DNA of 64,000 bases from Chromobotia macracanthus (taxonomy: Eukaryota; Chordata; Actinopteri; Cypriniformes; Botiidae). Below are positions 33,172-47,823 of the stretch, in pieces. Each line of letters begins with the position of its first letter. Position 1 is the stretch's first letter. Under the pieces are notes generated by a model that searched no databases, was not told the DNA's origin, and worked only from the letters and a program-made list of their open reading frames with translations. Position numbers and translations under genes: made by a program. The DNA lies in assembly GCA_036877525.1 (NCBI GenBank), contig JAZGTH010000005.1, forward strand, positions 5,040,001-5,104,000, given 5' to 3'.

Positions 33172-35707
33172 CACAGCATTGCAGTTCTAAAACAACTTTC
33201 TTGAAATGTATTTAAAAATGCTGCTGGACATTAGTGTAGAGATGTGTTTAATATGCAACGAACTGTAGTAAATGTTTAATTGTTTGTGTTTTGTGCACTA
33301 TTAGTCTTCAGAATAATCAGAGAAAGGTGTAAAATACATCTGAAAGGAGCTCCAAAATACATCTGTATGTATAGCACATTGACTAGTTGACAAAATGAAT
33401 TTTTAATATTTAATTTTCAAAAGGTGATGTAAATACGACCTGTTATTGTAAAAAGGCCAGTACAACTGACTTGTAAATGTCATAAGATTTATTATGAATC
33501 ATAATTATGTTTTTGTAGTAATCTAGCATGTTTTGTAAGTTTTATTACTATTACTTTCGTTAAACATGGTGGACAATTCGATTTTAATGCAGCCCAAAAT
33601 GTACAGGCGATATATAACTTAAACTTTCTCCATAGGGAAAATGCACAGTTTTTCATATATTTATATATAATATCAATGTAGAATGAGGTCTAACGGTCCC
33701 GCCCACATCATACAGCATGATACATGGTCCCAAAAAATGAAAGAGGGGAGGGGTTAACATTTAAACCAACAACAACAAAATAACTGCAATCTACATGCAA
33801 AACAAGGCATCAGTATAATCCTAAAATACATACACGTATATGTGAATGCGTGCATATATCTCACATATATACATACATCCATACACATTAAAAAAGGAAA
33901 AAAAACACTAATAAATTTCACAAGGGTTCAGCTATTTTTGTTTGTTGTTTTTTTTTTTTACTTAGTGTGTGAAGCACGGCTTGGATCATTTTCACATCCC
34001 CAAAAGAAGAGGAAAAAGAAGTCAACATAAAACAAAAAACTAGTGAAAAACATCAGATTTGGGAGTTTGCAGCAGGGTGTTGATATTTGGAGCAGAAATC
34101 ACAGTGTTCCGTTTAAAGTGACAGTATAAAGCAACAACGTAGATACCTAACCATCAACAGTAAAACCGTGGAGTTTAGATAGAAAACGAAGAAAGATGGC
34201 AAAGTTTGTGCAGGTTAAAGCAAGCGAGTGCCTTCAAAATGCAACACTGCGAATAAAAGGGCAACTTTGACAGAAGCATTAAACTGCTATTAGTAAAAGG
34301 GCTGAAATCTTGATACTGTCAATGTTTGCAACAGAGAACAGGGCGTTTCTTTTTTTCTAAACCGCCTAAAGCCAAATGCATATACACAAGCCACCTACTA
34401 CACAACAATTTACACAATCACGCATAGAAATGATAAAGACAAATGAAAAAGACTGCAGCGCATGTGCACAGTGCAATAAACACAGTGAACACACTCCAGC
34501 ACCGGTCTACACGGGACTACCGTGTGCGCATGCGTGTGCACAGCCAGCCACGGTGTGACAAGGAGAAAGCTGCTGAGTTAACATCCTCCAAGACTTCGTG
34601 TGAAGTTTGACATCACCTTGGTACAAATGTGGAGCACAACGTTGATAATTCTGCAAATCTGAAAAGTGAAAATGCCCCACATCTTAGCATGCAATGTAGC
34701 ACACCATACTCAACATTTTTAAATTCTTTAAAGTGTTTATTACGGATTACTAAGTGTTATTGTATTAAATATTCTGAGCACTTTCTGGGACTTATACATA
34801 ATTAAATGTACTTTCAGATACAAGTACGCACAATTGTTCTCATATTTGGGGGTTATAGTTCACTCGTTTCTCAATAACGCCATTTAACTCAATTCTTTAA
34901 GACGGTGTGTGTTTCGTGGATGCCAACAGATGGTTGCGACATTAGGTCAGATCATGGCAGTCTTATGAGCTTGCGCTTATAAATTTAGCATTTTTGGAGC
35001 GGATATTTGGTATTGCGTTGCGTATGCAGCAGGTGGCACCACCGGGCTTGATTTGGGGGCTTAGGCACTTTTTCTCACAAGTACAAAGACACTTTGAGTA
35101 ACCTGTTCGATCAGAAGTCTGAATGTCCTGTTTTTACTGAAAAGCTCCTTGTAAAGAGTTTTAAAAGCCGCCATTAATACACTGTAACACAGTAAACGTT
35201 TTCTTTGCATGCTTTCAATATTTTCTGGCCTTTTAAACATTCTGGTTTTTGATGAGCATTGAGGATTCTTCGGTAAATAGATGTAAAATGAGAAAATTTG
35301 CAGACCACTACTATATCTGACAGGATGAAATACAATAGAAAAAGAACATCCCGAAAAAGAGAGAGAATGAAGAGAGAAATGATTTGTTTTTAGCACTCTA
35401 ATCTCACATTGCTAAAAACTGACACCCCACTGTCTTATAATTTAGTTAAGCAAGTGCATTACACGTATTCCATTCCAGTCAAAGACACTTGTGCCCCTTT
35501 TGCACGCAGGTGGCTAGAGGACGCTCCAATCCTGATGAAATCCCAATGCAGACGCAACAGCGGTGAAATTCTGAATTGGATCTGGTCACTCACTTATCAT
35601 CTAGCTAGCGTGTTTCATCTTCAGTCTCTGGTGCTGGCTTTGTGAGCTGCTACAGAGAGCTCCTTTTATTCGACCCTAGAGTCTTTCTCACCACCCTCTT
35701 GCTTCTT
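33172..35707. other. Convergent 3' UTR region of septin 4 and mnt
   Basis: The septin 4 (plus) and mnt (minus) stop codons face each other across 2.5 kb. No open frame with recognisable content is present. On the minus strand an AATAAA lies 38-43 bases beyond the mnt stop (plus-strand tttatt at 35665-35670), with more further down, so the mnt 3' UTR may be short or long. On the plus strand no AATAAA was found until about 33911. Transcript ends may overlap. Confidence 0.5.
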
Positions 35708-38700
35708 TCAGGCCAGCTTTAGCGTACTGACAGGAAAGGGGGGTACTGTTACCATAGTCACTGGATTGAGAACCGTCTGGCCCACCAGCCCGGCGTGATG
35801 ATGAGCAACCACCGCTGTGGGCTTTCCCACCATGGTACCCTGCTGGGCCGCAGTGGGCGTGCCATTAACCTGGGCGTGACTGTGAGGGTGGTGTGCCAGA
35901 GTGTGCGTGATGTGGCCCACAACTGTTGGCTGTGAGACGGTCACTGACTGTGGATAAAGGGCTGCAGGGAGGTGGGCCACTGGGTGCACTGTGATGTGTC
36001 CGATAGGCTGGCCACCACTAGAGGGTGCAATGTGTGCCAGGTGTTTAGGCCCAGCTGGGATTACATGGTTCACGGCTTGGATGACAGAGGCGTGGGATAC
36101 GGATGCATGGGTGATAACCGTCGGCTGAGGAGGGGTCACCACATGAGGGGGCGCGGGTGCAATCGCCTGAGGGGTGACCACAGCGGGCTGAGGCTGGGTG
36201 GATGAAGCAGCGGGTGGGGGGTTGGTTTTGTGCTGGATGGAGATATGTGTGGAAAGGATGGTGGGCGGAGGCATGGTGGCACGGGGCTCAGGCAGCACCG
36301 GTGCAGAAGGTTTGGGTGCAGAAGACAACGGTGGGGAGGAGAGGACATCTTCCTCCACGTCTTGGTCAAAGTTGTCTTCACCCTCTGGAAAGAGCAAAAA
36401 TTTGTAAAGGTAAATAGATTTTTAAATGTATGGGTTTCTTGTCTTCACACACCTTAATTAAATTGATCATAATAATAGAAAGTGAATTACTTTTGAAAAC
36501 TTTTCTTGATTTTTTTTTTTAAATAGAAATGTCGTATGAATACACAGCTACCTCCCTAGATCATAAAGACCATTTATGTAGTGCAAGTTCCATTGCAACA
36601 ATGGCTATTTGATTTTCAGAAACTTGGCCCACCCAGTCACAATGAGGTCATAAGCAGGATAAATTATTATCATATCAGCACAGATGACTTTGTGAAGCTG
36701 CCAAATTGAAATACGGACTTGAATAACAGAAACAAGGCTGTTAATGAAGAATGGGGCATGGGCAACACTGTTGGACTTTGGCATTGTTACCCAAACTACA
36801 TGCAAAGAGGGCACGTACATACAGAAAGGTAAGTAAATAAGTTACAGCAGCAATAAAGGGGGGAAAAGGGCTGTTTAATTTAAAAATGGGTCAAAGAAAG
36901 GGTGAAACAATGGTAATGTAAAATTAAATAAAAATGTATGTTTTGGGTGCAAGACAGCAATCCTGATTAACACTGTCCACAAGAAAATAACCTATTATCC
37001 TTTAATAAATATAAACAGGGTGATCTGATAACCTGTGTTTTGTACCTGATGCTGTTGATGTGGAGGCCTGGTCATCTTCAGGCTGGACCGTCTGTCTGAG
37101 TATCCTGTCAATCTCCATGACATCCATACACTGGCTCAATTCGTTCTTCAGCTCGGTGAGTCTCTGCTGAGTGGCGATCTTCTCCCGCGCCAGCCGCTCC
37201 ATCTCGTGCTCATACTCCTTTTCTTTTCTCTTCAAAGTCTGCAAGACATGGTAAATATCTTACTGTTCAAACTCACCTGCAGTGTTTATTTCCTCCAACA
37301 TTAATCTCTTCATGTATGACCCATTTATCAATCATACTACCCAATATTAGCAGTAGACTGATTTATTAGCTAGCTCGAACAATCTGCCAATAATTGGCAC
37401 TTTGAGATTATTGGCAGGAAAAACCTGACTACTTGGCCAATTAACTGATGTCTGAACTTCAGAGCGTACATTTTGTTTTTTTAAATGTCCATTTGACATT
37501 TGACCAAACATTTAGTTAAAAAACAGAAACACATCACCCATTGTCCACCCTGCTCTATAGATAACAATCACCCATTAAAAAATAATATTTTAACCCTACC
37601 ACAAAACAGCCCTTCAGCCCAGACCCTATTCTTTCATACAGTTCATAAACAAAACCCAACCATCTATACATGCCAACCGAGGCAGACCGAGGTATAATAT
37701 ATGTGAACTAATCTGATAAGCCTATTAGCCATGGTTTATGGAAACTGCTTCTAGTTTACATAAAAATGTAAGGTGAAAACTAGGTGTAGTTTAACTAGGT
37801 GTAGTTAAAAGAGAAAAGGCCATTGACTGCTGTTTTAGATGGATTTTCACAGAACTTGCAATGCATTCTGGGATTGCCTTCTCTGTACAAAGGACACATG
37901 CAATGCCGCCTAAAATATGGCTGCACGAAAGTATCTCACAAGGCAGCATATTCATGCCATCTACATTTTAGAACAGACTACATTTATGGAGCATACCTAT
38001 GACTGCTTAAAAAACAGCCTAAGTAGTAAACTTGCTAGTGTTTAAAACAGCATATATCAAATGCATAACCACTCGGAATCTAAACACTGGAAGCACCTAA
38101 AAAAAGTAAAGTGAAATATTATAAGAGCAACTGCGTGGAGTCATGATGGAAAAAAAAAGAAAGGAAGGGATGTGGCAGTGACGCAGGCAAATGGCTTGCT
38201 GACCCACTTTTTGCATTAGTCAGCTGACTGTGGAACATCAAACCAGGCTAACAGGAACAAACTGTTTAGACAATTAAACCCTTGAAGCACGAGCGGGTAT
38301 GTCAGTCTACATTCAAGCTAGGTGCGTTAAAAAGGCGGGTGTGTGAGAACAACCGCCACAGGGGTGTGTGAACGGAGTTGCTCCGTGACAGCATGTTCAA
38401 CATATGCAGTCATACACTTTAAGGAAACAAGTTGTCCATGGTGCAAAGAAGTTTATGCTCCCCACCCCATCTGTCAAAGCCCAGAGCATGCGACGACTCT
38501 GACACACTCACATCAGCCAGTTTCCTCCTCCCCTGCCCCTCCCTCACCTATTATGTGCCAAAGCAACTGTGTGACAGCATGGGCATTTTGGCTCCTGGCT
38601 CCTTGGTTTTCTCAGGAGGCCGGTAGGGTCCCAGAGGACCGTGGTGTACAGTACAATAAGACAGGGCAGGGCACATGCTGAAGTAAAGGTAGCAGTGAGA

Positions 38701-41700
38701 CAGTGAGCATGCATGAAGATAGTGTAATTGTGTGGTAATGAAGGGTGGTAATCGTGTGTGTCTGGGATTATATAACCAAGCAATACAGTATCAACAGAAT
38801 GTGAATGCGGATAGTGCAGTAGGTTGAGTGCAGAGAGAGAGTCTGCCCTTCTGAATCCTGATCCAGGATTAGTCAGATTGGGCTATCTGGCACTAAACCC
38901 CCTTCACACAGCAGGTCAACACTAAACAAACACACAACCGTACATGCGAGCCAGCACCTCGCATTTCCTGCATGGAACAATAGAAAACAAGATATTTTAT
39001 ATTTTATTTATATATATATATATATATATTCAAATACTAGATTTTTACATTGTCTGAAGGATTTGAATAGTGCTTGGTGTTTTGGGTGGTTATTCACTGT
39101 CCCAGGTCAAAACAAATTTTCTAAGATAGTTAGGTCATAAGATATAGCTTGGGACTCCTTCAATGCAAGCCTGTTTGTTCACTTATTTCACCTTCATTTG
39201 CTCCATCCAAACTTTAAAGCTGTGTTTACAATAATAAACAATGTAACGACTTCCTCTATTATGAATAAACAAGACATCAACTCAAACACAACTGTCTACT
39301 GAAGGTGAAATGAAATTCATAATGCAGTGCATTCCCCCTTTATCCTCCCACAATGCAAGAACGCACTTGTAGAACACTTATGTACACCAGGAATGCACGC
39401 CTGCAATGTATTGTCTAAGCATTCACATCTGAGACTACCCAGCACACTCTGCCCTTGACACATTACAAATAATATTAAAGGTATCATTATACTTTAGATG
39501 CTAAAGAATTAAAAAAAATGTTAAGGTCAGAATATCCTAACAATTATAAAACCCAGACTCACATCTCAATCATAACAAAGCTCACTGGAAAAACTAAAAA
39601 GTATTTGTCTCATCCTACAGTGCGTATGAAACAAGTACTGACTGACCCCAGGTCAGTTTTGACGGATTTCATCTTTTGTGTGTGAAGAAACTGAACAGAC
39701 ATCCCTATTGACTAGATACACAGATCCCACTGGATATCACCACGGCAACAGCTGGAACCCACCATGGTCTCCTTGGCAACAGAGCAGGGAAGGAGCAGCG
39801 TGGTGATGAAGAGAAGGTGTAATAGCAAGGCAGGGGCTAATGTGATTGGCTTCCATCGACCTCTGGTGTTTCACAGTCCAATGGTTCTCGCACTCCCTCC
39901 CCCCTTTTCACACACTGTCTTCCTGTGTGATTTCAAACCACTGCTCACCTGCTCCCACACATCCCTGTTTCTTAACCTTCAATGCCTTTCAATTTTATAT
40001 ATTGTAGTTTGAGGTTTATATTACAAGTTACATTGTAGTTTATATATGTAGTATGAAAAAGAATGTGACATCGGGAGACTCATCACAAGGAACACTGTAT
40101 GTAAATATCCAAGATATAAAATAAGGCTTTACAAAATAAAGGGCTGGTACCAATTTATTAGTCATATGATTTTATTAGCTGATATTTGGCCCATTATTAA
40201 AAGTTTTATTGCTCCAAACACTTGTGAAATTAATCTTCCAAAATGATCATACATTTTTTTTTCAAAATTCTGAAACTGTGAGTTGAGTGATAGACACATT
40301 TATTGGTCTAAGATTATCGACTGATTGTACAGTTAACAGAGGTTTTAGTTCCTTCTCATCTCAGTTCCAGTACTTATAGATTATAAACATTTATTTAAAT
40401 TCTTATAGAATATTTTTATTTAATTTCAGCAACTTAGCTAATCATAATCAGTAAGTTGTACTATGTATATGATGGCTTATATGTGCCATCAGCCACCCTG
40501 TATTAAAAAACCCATATGATCAACTACTAAAGCAATTAGTGTACAATATCTGCTTAATAGATATCAGTTACTGAAACAAAATTTGAGACAAACATTTGAG
40601 ACACTAATCAACACTTTTGGGGCTGGACCAACATTGCAGCTGTGAACTGACAACAGATAGCTTAGAAAATACAGCCCTAATGGCCCTGATATATTACTCC
40701 ATAACTGGTGGGCACATCAAAACATGAGACTCATGTTTGTTTAAGCCTACAGATAGCTTTTGACTAAATCTAGATCAGAACCCACAAAGCAGGATTTATT
40801 CTGCTGACACGCAGCACATGGGAGGGACTCCATGCTGTTTACTGACCACTCGCTCTGTTCTACGTGGTTGCCTTGGTTACAACAATTTACAAGAATATTG
40901 CCAACACAAAAGAATACTGACATGAAGAATAATGTGTAACCTACTTTACATAAGCATGCCAAACAGCAAGCAAACAATATTGGAAGGTGTTTTCTGCGCC
41001 ATTGTTATATTTAAACAGGCTTCAGTCTGGCATACACACACTGAAAGAAAAAGAGAGAGACACAGAGAGGGTTGGATCAGCTGAAGAGAAGCTGACGTCA
41101 CTGGGCTTGCGCTCGCCATGTGCTCATGTCTCACATGGATGCAGGAGCAGGCGGAGAGTGGGTAAGGGAGGGGGAAGGCGGGGCAGAAGAGGGATCTTAA
41201 AGAGGCAGTAGCGTGCAAAGAAGAAGCTCACATTCCTTGCTTGTGTTAATCGTGACTTTATAATCATCACTGACATTAGCTTCACAGTGTTCAGGATCAT
41301 ATTCAGATCTCTCAGACCAGTCAGCAGAAGCACAAACATGTCATTTTCTGCATGAGTTTAGTATTTATTGGGCAATGTAGAGGCAGGGCTCTTTTCTGTT
41401 ACAATTTATGCATTAACATAAATGTTTTGATAAAAAAATGACTGAAGGGAAACTAGTGTGCACATTTAACAACTTACAATTAGGACGATACAACGCTGAC
41501 CTACATTATGCCATTGACCATCAAATTAGAATTTATAATTAGGTATCGTTAATATGCAGGATGTTAATCAGTGTTTAGGAATAAACAGTTCTTTTAAGCT
41601 TTGATAACTTAAAACAGGTTTTAAACATAAACATTTAAACATTAAAGCTTCTCAGCAACCTGAACTACTGAAATTAACATGGGATGTTGAACTTCAGGCA

Positions 41701-44700
41701 AAGGAAAGAAACAGATGAACAGACAAATAGCCAAACGGAAAAAAAAATCAGACAGACCTCTGGTAAGGGACAAAAAACAAACAAGAAAACAGGGTAAGGA
41801 AAAGATATGACTTGGTGAATCCACTCAAGGAAGAACTGAGCTCAGGCTGTTTTGGACGATGCATATGACAGGATTCTGCCAGCAGAGAATGAGTGTGTGT
41901 GAGTGGGAGAGAGCAAATGACAGTGGAAGAGAGGAAAATGACAACAGAACCTTACTTCTTATCTATTTCCAAACCATTCTCCAGTGCTTAAGGCTTATGC
42001 CCTCAATATGCTGTAGCATAAAACTATACTGTTCTGATTGACCTGCAATCATGATTGCAATCGTGTTCACTTTCAAACATTAACTTTTACAACCACAGAC
42101 ACAGTTCATACCAGGTGTTCATATTTTTCGCATTTCAACATTAAGCAAAATTCTCGTTAGTGATGCAATGATCTGATGCCAGGATCGGCAATGCAGACCT
42201 TTTAATTGATTCTGGAATCCATAAGGTTGATATGACCGATCCAAATATCATATTTTGTTACTCATGCTCCAAAAAGATCCATGGAAAGTATAATAATCTG
42301 TAGATTGAGGACTATGTTTTCTATAGAACGAGTGGAGGAAAGTATTTTTAGGAGTGTTTTGCATGCTACTGGGAAAACACTGTCACAACACTGCAGTCAA
42401 ACTAGAGTACAAAACTGGATAAATAGGCCCATAAATTGCATAGCACAATAAACTAGGTGCTATGTCAATAATTCTTATTAACATGAAAATGAATGTCAAT
42501 CAAAGGATTTATTTTTTTAAATCTGGATGAAAGAAGTACCAAAAATACAACTGATATATATTCATGAAGATGTCAAAGGTAAAATAATGTCAATTCAAAA
42601 AAAGGAAATATTCTTAGACAAATTATAATTGCTCATTTGTTTCTTTTCATTTTGTGGTGAAATATGTTCTTGACAGATGTCAGGAGATTTCACCAGCTGC
42701 TATTGTATTCACATAAAAGCTTAGTTTCACAGTATGCATGTTTGATTTACCTGGATGTAGCGGAGAGCACTCCTAAGGACACTCAGATTAGAGGTTTTCT
42801 TCTCATCCACATTAGGAACGTTCCTCTTGAGGGTCTCAAAACATTCTTTAAGATGTGCTCGTCTGCAGCCAACATACACAGAGAGAAACATAGAGTTTTA
42901 ACAGATGTTTGGGTTAAGCTTTCTAGTGATGGAAGTAATAGAGATGGAAGTAAACAGGTAACTGCTTGGTAATATGATATTTGTTACTGCTGATACACAT
43001 AGACAGCCAAGATAAAGAAACAGGACACACACTTTTTGCTCTGAACCCAGACAACTTTCAAAATCTTAAGGCCATCCTTCATTCTGAACCAGGCTTAATC
43101 AGGATTTTAAATATCTGTTTTTTATTTGTTCCAAAAAATCAACTTAAAGCAAACAAAAGTCCACGCACCTGTTCTTTTCCAGTTTGTTGTGAACTTCTCG
43201 AGTTCCAGCTCTACAAGAAACATATTGACATTTTAGGCCACATGTAAACTTTCATTTCCATTTTGTGTGCACTTTTCCTTTAAACATTATTTTCTTTTTT
43301 TCTCCAATACTGCAACATCCCGTTCAACACTTTGCAACATACAAAAGCACAGCGTGGCCTGAGGGACAGCATAGTTATTCTTCTCGGGTCATGGTACAGG
43401 ACAGTAGCTCTCTTTTAAAAAGTGCAATTGCATAACCAAATTGCCAACCCAGTTTCCACATGTAAACATGTCATTCAGTTATGATCACAGCTGTAATCTT
43501 TGAAAAATGTGCAAACTATAGGATCATCTCCCCTGCTCTGAATGGCTTAAAAGATTTGTTTGTATAAAGCCATAAAAAGGCTTACCCTCCTGGTCGCCTT
43601 TTCCCATCCAGGTTGCGTGCATCCTCAGCAGAGGTCCCGTTAGGCCTGTGCGGCTGGCTTGCCTGCACCTGGCCCGGCGTGGACTGAGGTTGGGGTAGAG
43701 CTGGCTGGGGCAGGAGGGCATGTTGCTGTGGTGGATGCTGAGTGGTGATGATGGGGGTTGGATATGGCTGCAGCAGTGCCTGTGGCTGTTGCTGTTTAGG
43801 ACTGTTGCTTGACAGAGGCAAACTGCTGGCTTCCGCTTTAACATGTGCGACTAAATGACGATGCTGCGGCTGTTGAGGAGGGGAACTGGACTCCTTGCTA
43901 GTGGGGCTGAGAAGAGGGGCTGCTGGTGGAGACAGGGCTGCGGTCAAGGGCGTGACCACCGGCAAGGGGGAGACTGCGTGAAGGGGGGCAGCAGCCTGAA
44001 TGGAAGGAACCGCAGGGTTGGCGGAGACCACTGGGATGGGAATGACAGCAATAGAAACAGGTGGTGGGAGAGGAGGGGGCGGGACCACCGGAGGGTGGTG
44101 CTGGTGATGGCGGTGCGGCTCAAGCCGCATGTCGTCCGCCCAGGTCACATGGTTGACTTGGACAGGTTGGATCACGGGGGCCGAGAGCTTCAGCTCACCC
44201 TCTTGAGACACAAGGGTTTTTTCTCGCCGCTCCTCCTCCTCTGTAGAACATAAAACATTAAAACAGATAAAAGTTAATGCTATGCACAAAGCCTTCAGAA
44301 TGGATAAGTAATTTCTGTTTTTTTTTTTGCATGAAATTAGTGCAATTCAGCAACTTCAGCAATTCTGTGTACCTCAATTGCTTTTATCGAAAATTGTAAA
44401 TTGCAAAGGACCTCAATTGTAAAGTTAAGTTGGCCAGCCTGGTCTCTATGTATCAATATCGATCAGAAGCACTGATTGTCACATCATAATGCTTGTGGTG
44501 TAGGCCTCTTATCTTGCATCTAACTTCCTGATGCTATTAATTTCTTTTAGGAGCATTTTAAGAGCGTTTTCATAGAAAATGGAATGAAATCTTCATGAAT
44601 TTGCCACCTCCACATCTGTGAAAAAGAAAAAACACATCTTTCTACTGCTTTTTTTTAAAAAAGCATAAAATAAAAGATCAAATCAAGCATCAAATTTCCT

Positions 44701-47700
44701 GTTTTGTGGTCTTTGCTGTTTTATGGTGTTCCTGTGGCTCAGTTGGTAGAGCATTGTGTTAGCAGCACAAATGTTGTGGGTTCCATTCTCAGGGAGCACA
44801 GGTACTGACAAAATGTGTAACTTGAATGTACTGCAAGTCGCTTTGGATAGAAACGTCTGCCAAATGCGTAAATGTACATGGCCTCTGGAAAACAAACATC
44901 TGATTCTGGAACAGAATCTAATTCATAGCTATACACTAGGTTTACACAATAGCTGTTAGTCTTTCTCTGCATATTTATTTAAGGATAAATACCAATTTAC
45001 TGATTAATAATGGCACTAATTAGTGTTTCTCACTGATGTCTAGACTCTAAGAAGTTCTCTTTGTCTAAATTTATAACGAACTGTTGAAGCTTTCCACACC
45101 ACAGGGCAGACTAACACAGAGAATTCTGGAATCTAATACATGAAGACCCTGAATGTGAAATTCATGCAGAACAGCACTTCAGCCTCTGATGGAGTTTACA
45201 GTTTTGCCTTTTAAGAATTAACGCAGTGCCAAGGAGCAGTAATTTATGACTCCGCATTTGAATTAGGATGGGGTGTGAGCTAACTGTCCTGGACTGTCTG
45301 TCTCTTTAAGAGAGAACCCCAGTAAGAGACTTGCCTAGTCTCCAGCTTTAGAGAACTGACGTCACACAGCAGTGTGCACTAGCAGCCAAACGTCGTCCTA
45401 GGGAATGTGAGGGTGGGCCGCAGCGCCTGCAGCCTGAACTGGCCTCACCATTGGACGACTTCCCTGATTGACAGGTGGGTCTATTGCTAAGCCTAGTCGA
45501 TACATATTCAGCTGCATCTGAGCCACAACTTCAGAGCAATGTTTGAATTTTAATGCGAGGGGGATGGAATTTGGGCAACTGTTCAATCTGACTTTGCGCC
45601 AACAGTGTTGTTTGCATCCCAATGATATTCCTGTACTGGAGAAACTCGCGAACATGCCACAGAACAGACAAAGGGCTGACCTGATACAAGCAGAACCTGT
45701 GAAAGGCTTTTCCTATGGTTACAACCAAGACATACAGGAACACATCAGTGTCAGCTGTGAAAAAGAAATGAAGGCTAAGCCTAAATTTTCAGTGCATACT
45801 TATTCATGCTTATTTCTTCATTATGTAACACTGGCTGGAAAAAAGAAACTGAAACACAATTATGCTGTTTTTTCACACTAATATTAACAGGAAACGGCAT
45901 CACAAACACTTTAATCAAATTACCTTCTGAACCCTTGAGGGTAATCATGTCTTTGTGCATTATACAGCCAGGCTAATAAGCTCTGAACAGCCCTGTGTTA
46001 GAATAGCTCAGCTATGAGGGTACACTCTATTTCTCTCCAGAAATAAGCATGCAAAGCTCTTGAGACATTAGGAAACAGATGGGATACTATGGTGGTCCAC
46101 TGTACATTTAACTAGACAGAGTGTGTGTCTCTGCAACAGTAATCGACACATGGAAAATGTGTAACTGGGACAAAGGAACTTTTGGAAGAATTCCCCTGAC
46201 AAGAAGTAGGCTTTACAACATAACACACACACATTCCATTATACAGACCAATGCAGAAAACAAAAAAGTGACAAATAACCAAATAGACCAGAAGGGCCTT
46301 AAAAAATTTAAAAGGTCTTTTAGCAATATAATACTAGCAACTTCTACACACACACAAAAAGCAACAATATTAAATAAAAAAATCATACAAGACAAGATAT
46401 TAATTTAAACAAATTAATTGATTAAAAGTGTCAGACTTAGCACTAAATCATCAAAGCAAGTGAAAGTATGATATGGCTAAAACAGGAACTAACATTTTTT
46501 TCAACAGAAACTTTAATGCAGACAGTTGCAGACATGTAACTGGGTAGTTTTCAAGATTTAACACAAGGTCAAAGATTCTGCAAGGGGGTGCAACATTTGC
46601 ACATTTAGTCTTTCAAGAGAAAGATCTTGCTGAGTTATTCAAACTGTGCCAACAAATGCGTTTATTTTTATACTCCCTATCCATCTGTATTCCAAGAAAC
46701 TCACGAAACAGTTTGCACAGAGAAAACCACTAGCTCAATATACCCAGCACGCATGAAAAATGTACATTATATAACTTCTGCATTGAGAGAGGGTGGCGTT
46801 GCCCTATTTTCTCCCCAATTGTGACCTGCGGTAGTCGGGTGGGCTGTCTTAATGAGAGAGGGAGGGGTGGGGGCTCTGGCGCGCACGTGGTTGAAGAGGG
46901 CCGTCCTACAGCACGCGGTATTTGCTGTGGGTGTGGCTTAAATGACACGTAGCCTGGAGAATGAAACAAAAAAGCCTTCGCGCAGTTTAAAGCAATACAC
47001 ACCTTAAGCGATATCGCAAGTAAAATCGTGCACATCACTGTTACTCGCCTTATCGACCTATATCTAACACAGAAAACGATTTTGAGCAAGAAGTGTAAAG
47101 GGATTTTGTTACGTGGAAGTGTAAAGGGAAAAGCAGGATGGCCTTAAAAGTCATGAGATAATCACTCGACAATGTCATTATGTAAAAAACCTTTGGTCCA
47201 TTGGCACCGCCCAAAGGAAAAGAAATACAATGTTCGCTCACTTTCACATTCTATGTTTAGTAATGGTAACTAGTGGCAATAAAATGTTGCGATCATTTAA
47301 TAAATTCGACACAGTCCAATATCAGATAAAATAAGTAACTTAATGTGGCTGGAAAAAACCGACGCGCCGTGTTCAAGTATCTGTCTGGGATAATGTACCC
47401 ACCCACCGCAGCGCTACTGAGTGAGTATAGTAGCACACTAAATATAGCGTGGATTTAACCCGGAAACCGAGTGAGCGAAATATGCCCTAGTCACGAAGAC
47501 TGCACCGTACAAAGAGGCGAAATCCGTGTAAACTACCTTTTAGACAAAGAGTTCATAACTAATGTTTTATAAATTCTAAACGAATTCTGAGTTAATATTA
47601 GTAATACTGTGATTGTTACTTGTGCATCAAGTAGCCGGCATGAAAATGCAATTTGCTGGGACAAATCAAGGGCAATTTACACACATCTAATTTCCTCTGT

Positions 47701-47823
47701 AGAACCATGCAATCATCCAGTCCCCCCGGCAGTTCTTCCCCCCGCCTTACCACGTGTAATCTGTTGTTGCTGGGCTTGCCACTCCAAATATCTGGCCGCT
47801 TCCAATAGAGTATCGATACTCAT
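35708..47823 (-). CDS. mnt: MNT, MAX-binding bHLH-zipper transcriptional repressor
   Basis: Nuclear MYC antagonist that pairs with MAX on CACGTG E-boxes and recruits SIN3. Coding exons on the minus strand: 47823-47751, 44240-43586, 43210-43169, 42862-42751, 37238-37046, 36384-35708 (1,752 nt, 583 aa; human 582). The N-terminus MSIDTLLEAARYLEWQ is the SIN3-interaction domain. A Pro/Gln/His-rich region follows (about 25-243). The basic region TREVHNKLEKNRRAHLKE begins near 247 with the His/Glu/Arg E-box contact residues. Helix-loop-helix runs to about 295 and a leucine zipper (EKEYEHEMERLAREKIATQQ, continuing) to about 330. The His/Pro/Ala-rich C-terminus ends QTVLNPVTMVTVPPFPVSTL plus KLA, nearly the mammalian sequence. 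The acidic EGEDNFDQDVEED opens the last exon. Splice phases close exactly. Introns 1 and 4 are long (3.5 and 5.5 kb). Confidence 0.97.
39005..39030. repeat. (TA)n microsatellite in mnt intron 4
   Basis: An uninterrupted TA dinucleotide run of about 11-12 units, preceded by further AT-rich sequence. Confidence 0.9.
44728..44877 (+). mobile_element. tRNA-derived SINE with L2-type tail in mnt intron 1
   Basis: The head is tRNA-like (CTGTGGCTCAGTTGGTAGAG, A box) with a B-box-like GGGTTCCATTCTC. The unique part ends in a conserved tail reading aagtcgctttggatagaaac, gtctgccaaatg and a final gtaaatgta. Fish SINEs share this tail with L2-clade LINEs that supply their reverse transcriptase. It is the best-preserved SINE in the window. 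Confidence 0.85.
47751..47756. promoter_or_regulatory. CACGTG E-box overlapping the 3' end of mnt coding exon 1
   Basis: A palindromic CACGTG forms the last bases of mnt coding exon 1, directly against the splice donor. A second copy is in intron 1 at 46884-46889. CACGTG is the preferred site of MYC/MAX and MNT/MAX, so feedback on mnt is possible, but this 6-mer is also expected by chance in a window this long. Confidence 0.3.

Noticed and set aside
35972..36457. Several plus-strand Trp/Gly-rich ORFs
   Set aside because: All are antisense to the last mnt coding exon.
43855..44253. Plus-strand Arg/Gly-rich ORF
   Set aside because: It lies exactly opposite the Pro/His-rich mnt exon 2 and mirrors its composition.
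44728..44800. Possible tRNA gene
   Set aside because: A and B boxes are present but no acceptor stem pairs, and an L2-type tail follows, so it is a SINE.
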